Part shown: positions 17,398-25,673 of the stretch, one piece after another
Layout: every line of letters begins with the position of its first letter
How positions within the stretch are numbered: position 1 is the first letter of the stretch
DNA from: Fructobacillus fructosus KCTC 3544
Lineage (GTDB): Bacteria > Bacillota > Bacilli > Lactobacillales > Lactobacillaceae
DNA: 64,000 nucleotides
Assembly (NCBI RefSeq): GCF_001438695.1
Contig: NZ_JQBH01000005.1
Coordinates: 1-64,000, forward strand
Direction: 5' to 3'
Notes under the pieces: model-generated
Database searches by the model: none
The model's input: only the letters and a program-made list of their open reading frames with translations
Told to the model about the DNA's origin: nothing
Program-made: the position numbers and the translations under genes

Positions 17398-17481
17398 ATG
17401 TTTATCTCTCAATCAAAGAATACCGCTTCATTTAAGTCATCTGAATTTGCCTTGTTGTTGAGCTTGCTATGGACATCCTAG
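17398..17481 (+). CDS. Serine-rich leader peptide (27 aa)
   Basis: ATG 17398 is preceded by AAAGGAGGATGA, a near-perfect ribosome site, and the frame ends at TAG 17479-17481. The peptide starts MFISQSKNTASFKSSEF and ends LLLSLLWTS. Seven of its 27 residues are Ser, five of them within the first 15 codons (TCT and TCA only), upstream of the RNA segments that would be freed by a stalled ribosome. One Trp and five Leu lie near the end. It is most likely a sensor of charged tRNA, with Ser the best guess, and not a functional protein. Confidence 0.75.
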   Translation: MFISQSKNTASFKSSEFALLLSLLWTS

Positions 17482-17546
17482 TGAGTTGATTTTTGTATGA
17501 ATCAGTTACTAGGGTGTCGACACCTAGTAACTGCTCACCAATGATG

Positions 17547-17585
17547 GTCCCGGTAGTTACGTTTACGTACTACCGGGACTTTTTT
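17547..17585 (+). terminator. Attenuator terminator
   Basis: GTCCCGGTAGT-T-AC (17547-17560) pairs with GTACTACCGGGAC (17567-17579), followed by TTTTTT, 25 bases before the EIIC gene start. Confidence 0.9.
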
Positions 17586-17609
17586 GTTTGATTTGAAAGG
17601 AAGAGAAAG

Positions 17610-18788
17610 ATGGATATGTCAGGAAACCAGGCGGCAATGGCTGCTAACGGAAGAAAAGAAGAGAACATTAAGGACTTTGAACAAGCCGAACAGGCCATGG
17701 AGAAACAGCCGGCGGAAAAGTCATCGGTTAAGGAATACGTCTATAACGTATCCGCTGCCGTATCGAACGCCATTCTGGTGACGCTGGGGATGGGGCTCTT
17801 ACTGCAAACGATTGCTGGCTTCATTCACTGGGGGCCAATGGTTCAAATGGGTGCGGTGACAAAAGTTATCCTGCCAGCCGCCTTTGGTGCAGCGATTGCT
17901 TCGCAGATGAAGACGAACACAATGGTAATGTTTTCAGCTATGGCTGCCTCAACGGTCGGTGCTAACGCCGTCTTCTTCACAACGACACCGATGGTCTTAA
18001 AGACAATGACTGGCTTTTCCTCTGCGCAAGTTGCTGGGTCAGCCGTGATGACGACTGGTCAGCCAATTTCAGCCGTGCTTGCTGGAATTGCTGCGGTTCT
18101 TTTTGGAAAGTGGCTGTCTGGTAAGACACCGCTGGACATGATTATTGTGCCGGCTGCTACGACCATTGTGGGAACAATTGTTGGTTACTACCTGGCCATT
18201 GTTACGACACCATTCCTTGTTTGGCTTGGTCACAGTATCGCGTCAATGGTTGCCATTAATCCAATCATTGGGACTGCCGTCGTTGCCATGGCCTTCGGTG
18301 CGATGACAATGACGCCCGCTTCTGCCGCCGCCCTGGCCGTTGCCATCGGTGCGACTGGTATTACTTCTGCTGATGCCGCTGGTGCCATCCTTGTTGGAAC
18401 AACTGCTGTCTTCGTTTCATACCCTGCCATGTCATGGCACGAAAACAAGATTGGAGCAACCATTGCCCAAGGAATCGTGACACCAAAGATTCAGTTCCCG
18501 AACGTGATTAAGAACCCAATGATTCTGATTCCACCAATGATTGGCGCTGCCATTGCTGCCCCAATTGCCACCATGATTTTCCACATCACCGTCCCATTCA
18601 CGATGGCGGGTATCGGCTTTAACTCCTTCATCGTCCCACTGGCCCTCTTTGGAAAGTCACCCGCTTCCTTCTTTGCCTACATGGGTGTTGCTGTCATTAT
18701 CCCAGTTGTCATCTCATTCTTTACTTACTGGGCAATGCGTAAGATGAACTGGATCAAGGCCGGTCAGACCCATCTTGACATGATTTAA
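17610..18788 (+). CDS. PfoR-like / PTS EIIC_2 family membrane protein
   Basis: A 392-residue polytopic protein. A charged N-terminal ~45 residues (KEENIKDFEQAEQAMEKQ) precede about ten hydrophobic, Ala/Gly/Ile-rich helices with repeated signatures (PAAFGAAIASQMKTNTMVM, FGAMTMTPASAAALA). This matches COG3641/PF13303, which includes Clostridium perfringens PfoR and is annotated as a PTS sugar-transporter IIC, although the EIIA/EIIB phosphorylation sites are absent. Substrate unproven; in some Firmicutes such genes accompany serine catabolism genes, which is recalled knowledge, not shown here. Expression is gated by the attenuator upstream. AAAGGAAG precedes ATG 17610. Confidence 0.8.
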   Translation: MDMSGNQAAMAANGRKEENIKDFEQAEQAMEKQPAEKSSVKEYVYNVSAAVSNAILVTLGMGLLLQTIAGFIHWGPMVQMGAVTKVILPAAFGAAIASQMKTNTMVMFSAMAASTVGANAVFFTTTPMVLKTMTGFSSAQVAGSAVMTTGQPISAVLAGIAAVLFGKWLSGKTPLDMIIVPAATTIVGTIVGYYLAIVTTPFLVWLGHSIASMVAINPIIGTAVVAMAFGAMTMTPASAAALAVAIGATGITSADAAGAILVGTTAVFVSYPAMSWHENKIGATIAQGIVTPKIQFPNVIKNPMILIPPMIGAAIAAPIATMIFHITVPFTMAGIGFNSFIVPLALFGKSPASFFAYMGVAVIIPVVISFFTYWAMRKMNWIKAGQTHLDMI

Positions 18789-18832
18789 AAGTTAAAGATA
18801 AAAAATAAATTAAATATTTTCTCATGAAGTTG

Positions 18833-18860
18833 TTGCAAAATTAAAATTCTCTGTTATAGT
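18833..18860 (+). promoter_or_regulatory. Promoter of the T-box/arg operon
   Basis: -35 TTGCAA (18833-18838), 16-base spacer, -10 TATAGT (18855-18860); transcript start near 18867. Confidence 0.65.
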
Positions 18861-18865
18861 TAATG

Positions 18866-19131
18866 ACAAGTTAATAATAAAAAACGTTGTTGAGGAAGTA
18901 GTAGTCTTCTTCTTACCGCTCAGTGAAGTGTTGGTTAGTGTGAAACACAGGGTAAGATTAGACGAACGTCGCCTCATGGTGCATGCGATGAAAACCATGC
19001 TGGGTGCTCCCATTAAAGAGCTGACGATTAGTAGTTTTGATCGAATAATGAGAGGTGTTCTTTTTGGGCACAATCAAGGTGGTACCGCGTGTAAACGTCC
19101 TTTAGTCAAATGACTAAAGGGCGTTTTTTTA
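18866..19131 (+). ncRNA. T-box riboswitch, probable arginine specifier
   Basis: The T-box sequence AAGGTGGTACCGCG is at 19076-19089, and a terminator is at 19094-19131. Stem I: TGAGG (18891-18895) pairs with CCTCA (18972-18976); GTCT and TCTTACC on the 5' side pair with GGTAAGA and AGAC on the 3' side. The specifier loop has AGTAGTA (18897-18903) opposite GAA-CGT (18964-18969). Read by the usual GAA-NNN layout, the specifier is CGU (Arg). The T at 19083 in TGGT pairs with an A73 discriminator, which fits common tRNA-Arg. Downstream genes are an amino-acid ABC transporter, argG and argH, in agreement. Reading one base later would give GUC (Val). Confidence 0.88.
19094..19131 (+). terminator. 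T-box terminator
   Basis: AACGTCCTTTAGTC (19094-19107) pairs with GACTAAAGGGCGTT (19112-19125), followed by a run of T. It competes with the antiterminator containing 19076-19089. Confidence 0.88.
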
Positions 19132-19167
19132 TTGTTTACGCCCAATAAAACAGAGGAGAAAAGGAAA

Positions 19168-20631
19168 ATGGGAAAGACGAAGATAGGGAGCATGCTAGCA
19201 ATTTTGCTAGTGCCCTTCATGATGTTATTTGCTGGTATGGGAACGACGGCGTCAGCCGATGATAACAGCTTGCAAAAGATTAAGGACGCGGGGGTTTTGA
19301 AGGTGGCAACTTCACCAGACTACCCACCCTTTGAGTTCCGGGCAACCATTAATGGTAAGTCCGAGGATGTGGGGATGGATATTGAAGTCGCCAAGCAAAT
19401 CGCTAAGGATCTTGGTGTGAAGCTGAAGATTATGAACATGGATTTTGGATCGACTTTGGTAGCGGTTCAAACCGGCAAAGTCGACATGGCCATCACTGGG
19501 GTCAACCCAACGGAAGAACGTCGGCAGTCCGTGGATTTCTCGGATATCTACTATAACGGTGGACAGTCCTTCTTGATTCAAAAGAAGGATGCCAAGAAGT
19601 ACAAGAGTGCCAAAGCCTTGCACGGGGCCAAGATTGGAACCCAAACCGGTTCATTGCAACAGACCCTCTCAAAGAAGTACTTCAGTGACAGCACGCTATC
19701 AAGTATGGAAAAGACGCCCAACCTAGTCTTTGCTCTGAAGTCAGGTAAGCTCGATGCCGTTGGGGTTGAAACACCAGTTGCCGCTACCTATGTTGAAAAC
19801 AACAAGGACTTGGCCATGGTTAACGCCGGCTATACGTTGGATAAGAATGAGACGGGAGCCGCCGTTGCCTTTGCCAAAGGATCTGATTCATTAGCCGCTG
19901 CTGTTAATAAGAGTATTGCTAAAATTCAAAAGCACCACTTGACCGACGATTACTTGAAGACGGCTGCGAAGTACATGAAGGACAATACCAAAGATACTTC
20001 GATGATGCACTATTGGAAGTACTTCTATAACGGTTTCTTGAATACAACGTTGATTGCGGTTGTGGCCGTGATCTTCGGAATTCTGCTCGGTATTCTCCTG
20101 GTTTTGATGAAGCTATCCGCCTGGAAGGTGCTTTCATGGCCTGCCACTGCTTACATTGAAATTGTCCGTGGAACACCAATGATGGTCCAGGTCCTGCTTG
20201 TCTACTTCGGATTGGGGGCCATTATCAACTTGCCAGCCCTCTTAGCTGGAATCATTGCCGTTGCCTTGAACTCGGCCGCCTACGTTGCCGAAATCATTCG
20301 TGGTGGCATCAACAGTTTGGATAAGGGACAGAAGGAAGCTGCTCAGAGTATTGGTTTGAACAAAGTCGACACCATGCGCTTCGTCATCTTGCCACAGGCC
20401 TTTAAAAACATCTGGCCATCACTTGGTAACGAATTCATTTCGGTCGTGAAGGAAAGTTCGATTGTTTCCATCATTGGGGTTTCCGACTTGATTTACCAAT
20501 TAAACGTTGTTCGGGCCGATACTTACCGGGCTGTTGCGCCAATCGTAGTGGTCATGGTGATTTACTTCCTGATGACCTTTACGCTAACTCGTTTGTTGAA
20601 CCACTTTGAAAGGAAAATGAACCATGACTAA
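19168..20631 (+). CDS. Amino-acid ABC transporter, fused substrate-binding protein and permease
   Basis: A 487-residue fusion like lactococcal GlnP. A signal segment (MLAILLVPFMMLFAGMG, cleaved near ASA-DD) is followed by a periplasmic-binding-protein type II domain (about 35-280: DYPPFEFR, GMDIEVAKQIAKDLGV, GVNPTEERRQSVDFSD) and an ABC permease domain (about 300-487) with the EAAQSIGLNKVDTMRFVILPQA coupling loop. Start at ATG 19168 after GAGGAG; a TTG at 19132 lies on the terminator and is rejected. Sequence class is polar/basic amino acid uptake. The Arg T-box and argGH downstream suggest arginine, citrulline or a related substrate, which is inference. Confidence 0.92.
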   Translation: MGKTKIGSMLAILLVPFMMLFAGMGTTASADDNSLQKIKDAGVLKVATSPDYPPFEFRATINGKSEDVGMDIEVAKQIAKDLGVKLKIMNMDFGSTLVAVQTGKVDMAITGVNPTEERRQSVDFSDIYYNGGQSFLIQKKDAKKYKSAKALHGAKIGTQTGSLQQTLSKKYFSDSTLSSMEKTPNLVFALKSGKLDAVGVETPVAATYVENNKDLAMVNAGYTLDKNETGAAVAFAKGSDSLAAAVNKSIAKIQKHHLTDDYLKTAAKYMKDNTKDTSMMHYWKYFYNGFLNTTLIAVVAVIFGILLGILLVLMKLSAWKVLSWPATAYIEIVRGTPMMVQVLLVYFGLGAIINLPALLAGIIAVALNSAAYVAEIIRGGINSLDKGQKEAAQSIGLNKVDTMRFVILPQAFKNIWPSLGNEFISVVKESSIVSIIGVSDLIYQLNVVRADTYRAVAPIVVVMVIYFLMTFTLTRLLNHFERKMNHD

Positions 20632-21367
20632 AGCCGCAATTGAATTAAAAGACATCACCAAGGAATTTAATGGGAACCAGGTTTTGAAAGGAATCAACGG
20701 AGAAATCGACGAGGGCCAGGTACTGGCCATTATCGGGCCGTCCGGTTCCGGTAAGTCGACTTTGTTACGTGCCGTCAACCAATTGGCTGCGCCGAGCTCT
20801 GGTTCGGTGGTTTTCGAAGGGCAAGACCTGACGAAGGCGGGGAAGCAATCGCTGAACCATCTGGGCGAAAAAATCGGCATGGTTTTCCAAAGTTTCAACC
20901 TTTTTCCCAACCATACGGTCTTGGATAATGTGACCCTTGGCCCACGTCGGGTGAAAAAGTTGTCTGACGAACAGGCGAACCAGGAGGCCATGCACTATTT
21001 GAAACAAGTGGGGATGGAAGAGAAGGCTAATGCTTATCCCGATTCCCTGTCCGGTGGGCAAAAGCAGCGGGTGGCCATTGCCCGGGCCCTGGCCATGCAG
21101 CCAAAGGTGCTCTTCTTTGATGAACCAACCTCGGCTTTAGATCCCGAAAACGTTGGGGAAGTGCTCAAAGTCATTCAGCAACTCGCCAGTGAAAAGATGA
21201 CGATGGTGATTGTGACGCACGAAATGCACTTCGCTAAGCAAGTGGCCGATAAGATTTGGTTCATGGCCGATGGCCAAATTGTTGAAGAAAACGATGCAGA
21301 AAGTCTCTTTAGTCACCCTAAGAAAGAAAAAACGAAGCACTTTATTAAACAAGTATTGATGGATTAA
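20624..21367 (+). CDS. Amino-acid ABC transporter ATP-binding protein (GlnQ/ArtP type)
   Basis: A 247-residue ATPase with Walker A GPSGSGKST near residue 38, Q-loop QSFNLFPNHTVLDNV, signature [16 protein letters not shown] near 138 and Walker B VLFFDEPTSALD near 158. It overlaps the transporter gene by eight bases (the stop TAA lies inside ATGACTAA), which indicates translational coupling. It energises uptake by the fused binding-protein/permease and is in the same T-box-controlled operon. Confidence 0.95.
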   Translation: MTKAAIELKDITKEFNGNQVLKGINGEIDEGQVLAIIGPSGSGKSTLLRAVNQLAAPSSGSVVFEGQDLTKAGKQSLNHLGEKIGMVFQSFNLFPNHTVLDNVTLGPRRVKKLSDEQANQEAMHYLKQVGMEEKANAYPDSLSGGQKQRVAIARALAMQPKVLFFDEPTSALDPENVGEVLKVIQQLASEKMTMVIVTHEMHFAKQVADKIWFMADGQIVEENDAESLFSHPKKEKTKHFIKQVLMD

Positions 21368-21382
21368 GATTGGAGAAACAAC

Positions 21383-22588
21383 ATGACAAAAATTGTCTTA
21401 GCCTATTCAGGTGGTTTAGATACATCCGTTGCCATTCCCTGGTTAAAGGATAAGGGTTATGACGTGGTGGCGGCCGTCTTGGACGTCGGGCAAGCTGGTA
21501 AGAATTTGAAGGAAATTCAAGAAAAGGCCCTGCAGGTTGGCGCAGTGGAATCCTATGTCATTGATGGCAAGGAAGAATTTGCCAAGGACTTTGTTGGCCC
21601 GGTCATTCAGGCGAATGCCCTTTATGAAGGAAAATATCCCCTGGTATCGGCCCTGTCCCGACCATTAATCATTAAGAAGTTAGTGGAGCTAGCTCACCAG
21701 ACCGGAGCAAAGGCCATCGCCCACGGTTCAACCGGGAAGGGGAATGATCAGGTTCGTTTTGAAACCGCCATTCATGCCTTGGACCCGAGCTTAGCAATCG
21801 AAGCGCCCATCCGTGACTTTCATTGGTCGCGGGAAGAAGAAATCGACTATGCGAAGGAACACGGCGTTCCTGTCCCCATCGGGAAAAAGTCGCCCTATTC
21901 CATCGATGATAACCTATGGGGCCGCGCCAATGAAGCGGGCATTTTGGAGAATCCATGGAATGAAGCGCCAGAAGATGCCTTTGCGTTGACAACAGCCGTG
22001 GAGGAAACCCCAGACCAAACTGATGTACTGACACTGACTTTTGAAAAGGGACTACCGGTTGCCGTGAATGGGCAAAAGCAGTCCTTAGTGACGATTATCG
22101 AAAGCCTGAACCTCGTTGCCGGTAAGCATGGGATTGGACGTATCGATAAGATTGAGAACCGTCTGGTTGGCATCAAATCCCGCGAGATTTATGAAGCACC
22201 GGCAGCAGCGGTGATCATGACGGCCCATAAGGATTTGGAAGATTTGACTTTGGAACGTGATTTGGCGCATTTTAAGCCAATTATCGAACAAAAGGTGACG
22301 GAACTGCTATACAACGGTCTTTACTTCTCCCCACTTTTTGATGCGGCCATGGCCTTTATCAAAAAGAGCCAGGAAGTGGTTAATGGCGAAGTCAAAGTCA
22401 AGCTCTTTAAGGGTCAGGTGACGGCCATCGCTCGTCAATCCGAAACGAACTCGCTCTACGACGAAAATTTGGCCACTTATACGGATGCCGATTCATTTGA
22501 TCAAGTAGCAGCCGCTGGCTTTATCAAACTCTGGTCCCTACCAACAACGGTTTTTGAACAAGTGAATCATACGCATAGCAACAAGTAG
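21383..22588 (+). CDS. argG: Argininosuccinate synthase
   Basis: A 401-residue enzyme that condenses citrulline with aspartate using ATP. The PP-loop motif [12 protein letters not shown] is at residues 7-18, and [13 protein letters not shown] near 115 binds citrulline and aspartate. It follows the transporter ATPase by 15 bases with GGAG before the ATG, and precedes argH, so the operon imports an amino acid and makes arginine from citrulline. No argF, argB or argJ is present here, so citrulline must come from elsewhere or from outside. Confidence 0.97.
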   Translation: MTKIVLAYSGGLDTSVAIPWLKDKGYDVVAAVLDVGQAGKNLKEIQEKALQVGAVESYVIDGKEEFAKDFVGPVIQANALYEGKYPLVSALSRPLIIKKLVELAHQTGAKAIAHGSTGKGNDQVRFETAIHALDPSLAIEAPIRDFHWSREEEIDYAKEHGVPVPIGKKSPYSIDDNLWGRANEAGILENPWNEAPEDAFALTTAVEETPDQTDVLTLTFEKGLPVAVNGQKQSLVTIIESLNLVAGKHGIGRIDKIENRLVGIKSREIYEAPAAAVIMTAHKDLEDLTLERDLAHFKPIIEQKVTELLYNGLYFSPLFDAAMAFIKKSQEVVNGEVKVKLFKGQVTAIARQSETNSLYDENLATYTDADSFDQVAAAGFIKLWSLPTTVFEQVNHTHSNK

Positions 22589-22607
22589 AAAAAGAATTGG
22601 GGAAAAC

Positions 22608-23993
22608 ATGTCGAATAAACTTTGGGGTGGCCGCTTTCATGGTCAAGCAGCGGATTGGGTGGATGAGTTTGGTGCTTCAATCCACTTTGATTACCAACTG
22701 GCAGCAGAAGAAATTGAAGGGTCGATCGCCCATGCAACGATGCTAGCCAAGCAGGGAATTTTGACGGCAGAAGAGTTGGAACAAATCATTACTGGTTTGA
22801 AAGAAATTCAAAAAGAAATCGAGGCAGGAACGTTTGAATTCTCCGTTAAAAATGAGGATATTCACCTTAATATTGAAGCCAAGTTGACGGCACTCATTGG
22901 ACCAGTGGCCGGTAAACTGCACACTGCCCGCTCTCGAAACGATCAGGTAGCCACGGACTTTCATCTATGGATGAAGCATCGGCTGCCGGTGGTCAAGGTG
23001 GCAATCAGCAACTTGCAGGCGACGCTGGTTGACTTAGCGGCTGATAACGTGGGGACGCTGATGCCGGGGTATACGCACCTACAACATGCACAACCCATTT
23101 CCTACGGACACTACTTATTGGCTTACTTTGAAATGCTCCAGCGTGACTACGAACGTTTCACCTTTAACGAAAAGCACGTCGACATTTTACCGTTAGGTGC
23201 CGCTGCTTTGGCCGGCACGACTTTCCCAATTGACCGTGAATTTGTTGCCGAGCAGCTTGGCTTTGGTCACGTTTACCACAACAGTTTGGATGCCGTCTCA
23301 GACCGTGATTTTGCGGTAGAATTTCTTTCAAATGCTTCGATTTTGATGATGCATTTGTCACGGATGGCTGAGGAAATGATTCTCTGGACGTCCTTTGAAT
23401 TTAACTACTTGGAACTGTCGGATAGCTATTCAACCGGATCTTCCATCATGCCCCAAAAGAAGAACGCTGACTTTGCTGAGCTGAGCCGTGGAAAGACGGG
23501 GGCGGTTTACGGTCATTTGATGGGCTTGCTCACGGTAATGAAGGGCTTGCCCTTGGCTTATAACAAGGATATGCAAGAAGACAAGGCTGGGGTGTTTGAG
23601 ACTTTTGACACGATTATCGCGGTACTGAAAGTCTTTACTGGTATGGTTTCGACCATGACGGTGAAAAAGGACAAGATGAGAGCGGCTTTGAAGGGTGACT
23701 ACTCGAATGCGACGGAATTGGCTGATTACTTAGCCAAGAAGGGGCTGCCATTCCGGCAAGCCCACGCCGTGGTGGGGATGCTCGTCTATCAAGGAATCGA
23801 AGAGGGACTAGCGTTAGAAGAGATGCCTCTCAAAGAGTTGCAGAAGGCTTCTAATCTCATTGATAAAGACGTTTACGTGGTATTGGACCCGCAAACAGCT
23901 GTGAATACGCGGACGTCATCGGGTGGTACGGCCATGGCGAATGTTGAAAAAGAAGTGGTCGCTGCACAATCCCTTTTGGCGCAACGACAATAA
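22608..23993 (+). CDS. argH: Argininosuccinate lyase
   Basis: A 461-residue fumarase/aspartase-superfamily enzyme that splits argininosuccinate into arginine and fumarate. The superfamily signature [12 protein letters not shown] is near residue 279, with [16 protein letters not shown] near 105 and [18 protein letters not shown] near 152. It sits 19 bases after argG with GGGGAAA before the start, as the last gene of the operon before a terminator. Confidence 0.97.
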   Translation: MSNKLWGGRFHGQAADWVDEFGASIHFDYQLAAEEIEGSIAHATMLAKQGILTAEELEQIITGLKEIQKEIEAGTFEFSVKNEDIHLNIEAKLTALIGPVAGKLHTARSRNDQVATDFHLWMKHRLPVVKVAISNLQATLVDLAADNVGTLMPGYTHLQHAQPISYGHYLLAYFEMLQRDYERFTFNEKHVDILPLGAAALAGTTFPIDREFVAEQLGFGHVYHNSLDAVSDRDFAVEFLSNASILMMHLSRMAEEMILWTSFEFNYLELSDSYSTGSSIMPQKKNADFAELSRGKTGAVYGHLMGLLTVMKGLPLAYNKDMQEDKAGVFETFDTIIAVLKVFTGMVSTMTVKKDKMRAALKGDYSNATELADYLAKKGLPFRQAHAVVGMLVYQGIEEGLALEEMPLKELQKASNLIDKDVYVVLDPQTAVNTRTSSGGTAMANVEKEVVAAQSLLAQRQ

Positions 23994-24005
23994 GAAAACT
24001 AGATG

Positions 24006-24037
24006 AGAAGCAGAACATTGTTCTGTTTCTTTTTTTG
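24006..24037 (+). terminator. Terminator of the arg operon
   Basis: AGAAGCAGAACA pairs with TGTTCTGTTTCT across a one-base loop core, followed by a T run to 24037. Confidence 0.7.
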
Positions 24038-24044
24038 TTTCTAA

Positions 24045-24098
24045 TTGACACTGTGTCAAAAAGAGTTATACTAGTCAACGAAATGACAGTGTGTCAAT
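24045..24098 (+). promoter_or_regulatory. Promoter and twin HrtR-like operators
   Basis: Palindrome TTGACACTGTGTCAA (24045-24059) includes the -35 TTGACA; the -10 TATACT is at 24067-24072 (16-base spacer). A second copy, TGACAGTGTGTCA, lies at 24084-24096. The core TGACAC-N-GTGTCA matches, as I recall it, the 15-bp operator of lactococcal HrtR. The TetR protein encoded next probably represses its own operon here. Confidence 0.8.
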
Positions 24099-24113
24099 TT
24101 GGAGGATGTTTAA

Positions 24114-24620
24114 ATGATTAAGCCACTATTTTATAAATTAAATGACGAGAAACGGCGGAAATTGGAAGCGGATTTGTATCAAATTTTTTCTGAAAAAGAT
24201 TTGATAACGGTTTCGGTGAAAGACATTGTGGCGGTAACGGGTATTTCACGAGGTTCGTTTTACACCTACTTTGATACACCGGTTGATGCCTACTCCTATG
24301 TCTTTCGTAAGGTGCTGATCCGCGTGCATCAGCAAATGATGGGCGCAAACGCCTTCGGCTCGGTGCGGCAATTCATTGAAAGCATGGACAAGAATCCGGA
24401 CCGCGACTTTTTAAAAAATTACTACACGGTTAATGAAATGATCTTGGAAGCCAATGGTGAAAGCCAAATGATCACTACGGGCGAGGAAAACCTGCACAAA
24501 TGGATGGTATTAGTATCCATTCATGAATTAATTCGGCGGTATTTCTTAAATCCTGGGGATAAAGGGGAAATTCTGAGCCGCTTATCCTCACTAGAAGAAT
24601 GGGAAAAGGAGAATTCCTAA
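24114..24620 (+). CDS. TetR/AcrR family regulator, HrtR-like
   Basis: A 168-residue TetR-type repressor: HTH at residues 10-55 (VSVKDIVAVTGISRGSFYTYF). The opening FYKLNDEKRRKLEADL is like lactococcal HrtR. GGAGG lies upstream of ATG 24114. It is first in an operon with a FtsX-type permease and an ATPase, the order of the L. lactis hrtRBA heme-efflux operon, and two HrtR-like operators overlap its promoter. Heme is therefore the expected ligand; this rests on synteny and operator, not on identified heme residues. Confidence 0.85.
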   Translation: MIKPLFYKLNDEKRRKLEADLYQIFSEKDLITVSVKDIVAVTGISRGSFYTYFDTPVDAYSYVFRKVLIRVHQQMMGANAFGSVRQFIESMDKNPDRDFLKNYYTVNEMILEANGESQMITTGEENLHKWMVLVSIHELIRRYFLNPGDKGEILSRLSSLEEWEKENS

Positions 24621-25672
24621 TGTTTTTAGCATTACACGAAGTTAAAAAGGAAAAGTTACGGTACGGGCTAGTAATGGGCGTGATTTTGCTAATCGCCTAT
24701 CTCATTTTTATCCTATCTGCTTTGGCACAGGGATTGGCTAGTCAAAACACGGCAGCCGTCAATAGTTGGCAAAGTCAGTCGGTGCTGCTTTCAAAAGATG
24801 CCAACGGGAACCTGGCGCAGTCCATGCTGACAAAGGAGGAGATGCCGAAGGTATCCTCGACCAAGCAAGACCAAGTGGGCTTGGCTCAGGGAATTTTGAA
24901 GGCGGGCGATGCGCGTCAGTCCGCGACCTTTATTGGCTTGGCTAATAATAGTCAGATTCAAAAGCAAACCAAGCTAGTGCAGGGCCGCTGGTTGCAAAAC
25001 GATACTGAACTGGTGTTGTCTGATCAATTAAAGCAACAGGGATTCAAATTAAACCAAAAGGTGACGATGGGTCTTTCCAATCAGACCTTTACAGTGGTTG
25101 GCTTTGCCAAGAACGCTCTTTATAATATGTCACCCGTGGCCTATGGTTCGTTGAACGCATGGCCAGCTGTGAAGGGCGTCAATTCTGAATTTGCAGGATC
25201 CGGCATTGTTAGTCAGGGAAAGTTAAGGACCGATAATGACAACTTACAGGTTCTTTCCAAGAAAGAACTATTCAATAAAATGCCTGGTTACGCTGCCCAA
25301 AACCAGACGTTCTTGTTCATGATTGCCTTCCTTATCGTGATTTCAATTGTCATCGTGGCGATTTTCCTTTACATCTTGACGATGCAAAAATTGGAAAATT
25401 TGGCGGTGCTACGTGCTCAGGGAATACCAAGCAGCTACCTCATCCAAAACACCCTTTCTCAAACGGTGTTGATTATGGTTGTTTCCGTCGGTTTGGGAAC
25501 GCTCCTGTCTGCCTTGACCGGTTTGGTGATTCCGAAGGCGGTTCCGATGAGTTTCGATCCAGTTTTGATGACTGGAACCGCCGTTGTTCTGGTCTTAACG
25601 GGCATTATCGGTGCCGTTATTCCAATGCGCATCATTGCAAAGATTGATCCAGTTTCGGTTATTGGAGGTTAG
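24620..25672 (+). CDS. ABC transporter permease, HrtB-like (FtsX/MacB fold)
   Basis: A 350-residue permease. One N-terminal helix (residues ~12-35), an extracellular domain to about 225, then three helices typical of FtsX-type exporters (FLFMIAFLIVISIVIVAIFLYIL, TVLIMVVSVGLGTLLSALTGL, LMTGTAVVLVLTGIIGAVIPMRI). The ATG at 24620 overlaps the TetR stop by one base and has AAAAGGAG eight bases upstream; the in-frame ATG 24599 inside that region is rejected. With the next gene it forms a probable heme or toxic-compound efflux pump. Confidence 0.85.
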   Translation: MFLALHEVKKEKLRYGLVMGVILLIAYLIFILSALAQGLASQNTAAVNSWQSQSVLLSKDANGNLAQSMLTKEEMPKVSSTKQDQVGLAQGILKAGDARQSATFIGLANNSQIQKQTKLVQGRWLQNDTELVLSDQLKQQGFKLNQKVTMGLSNQTFTVVGFAKNALYNMSPVAYGSLNAWPAVKGVNSEFAGSGIVSQGKLRTDNDNLQVLSKKELFNKMPGYAAQNQTFLFMIAFLIVISIVIVAIFLYILTMQKLENLAVLRAQGIPSSYLIQNTLSQTVLIMVVSVGLGTLLSALTGLVIPKAVPMSFDPVLMTGTAVVLVLTGIIGAVIPMRIIAKIDPVSVIGG

Positions 25673-25673
25673 C

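Larger units (their letters stand above)
17366..17585 (+). promoter_or_regulatory. Leader-peptide transcription attenuator
   Basis: Four complementary segments follow a 27-codon leader ORF. Segment 1 (17474-17490) pairs with segment 2 (17501-17516) over about 16 bp with one bulge and overlaps the leader stop codon. Segment 2 (17503-17512) can instead pair with segment 3 (17524-17533), the inner GTGTCGACAC extending it. Segment 3 (17527-17535) can pair with 17552-17560, the 5' arm of the terminator. The terminator is GTCCCGGTAGTTAC (17547-17560) with GTACTACCGGGAC (17567-17579) plus T. This is the pre-emptor, protector, antiterminator and terminator logic of ribosome-mediated attenuation. A ribosome stalled early in the leader frees segment 1, so 1:2 forms, 3 is released and reading-through is favoured. 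Confidence 0.8.

Noticed and set aside
19132-19167. TTG start of the fused transporter at 19132
   Set aside because: It lies directly on the T-box terminator T run; GAGGAG before ATG 19168 and the signal peptide fit the later start.
24599-24619. Upstream ATG for the HrtB-like permease
   Set aside because: The codons include the AAAAGGAG that serves ATG 24620 and overlap the TetR gene further; the shorter start fits better.
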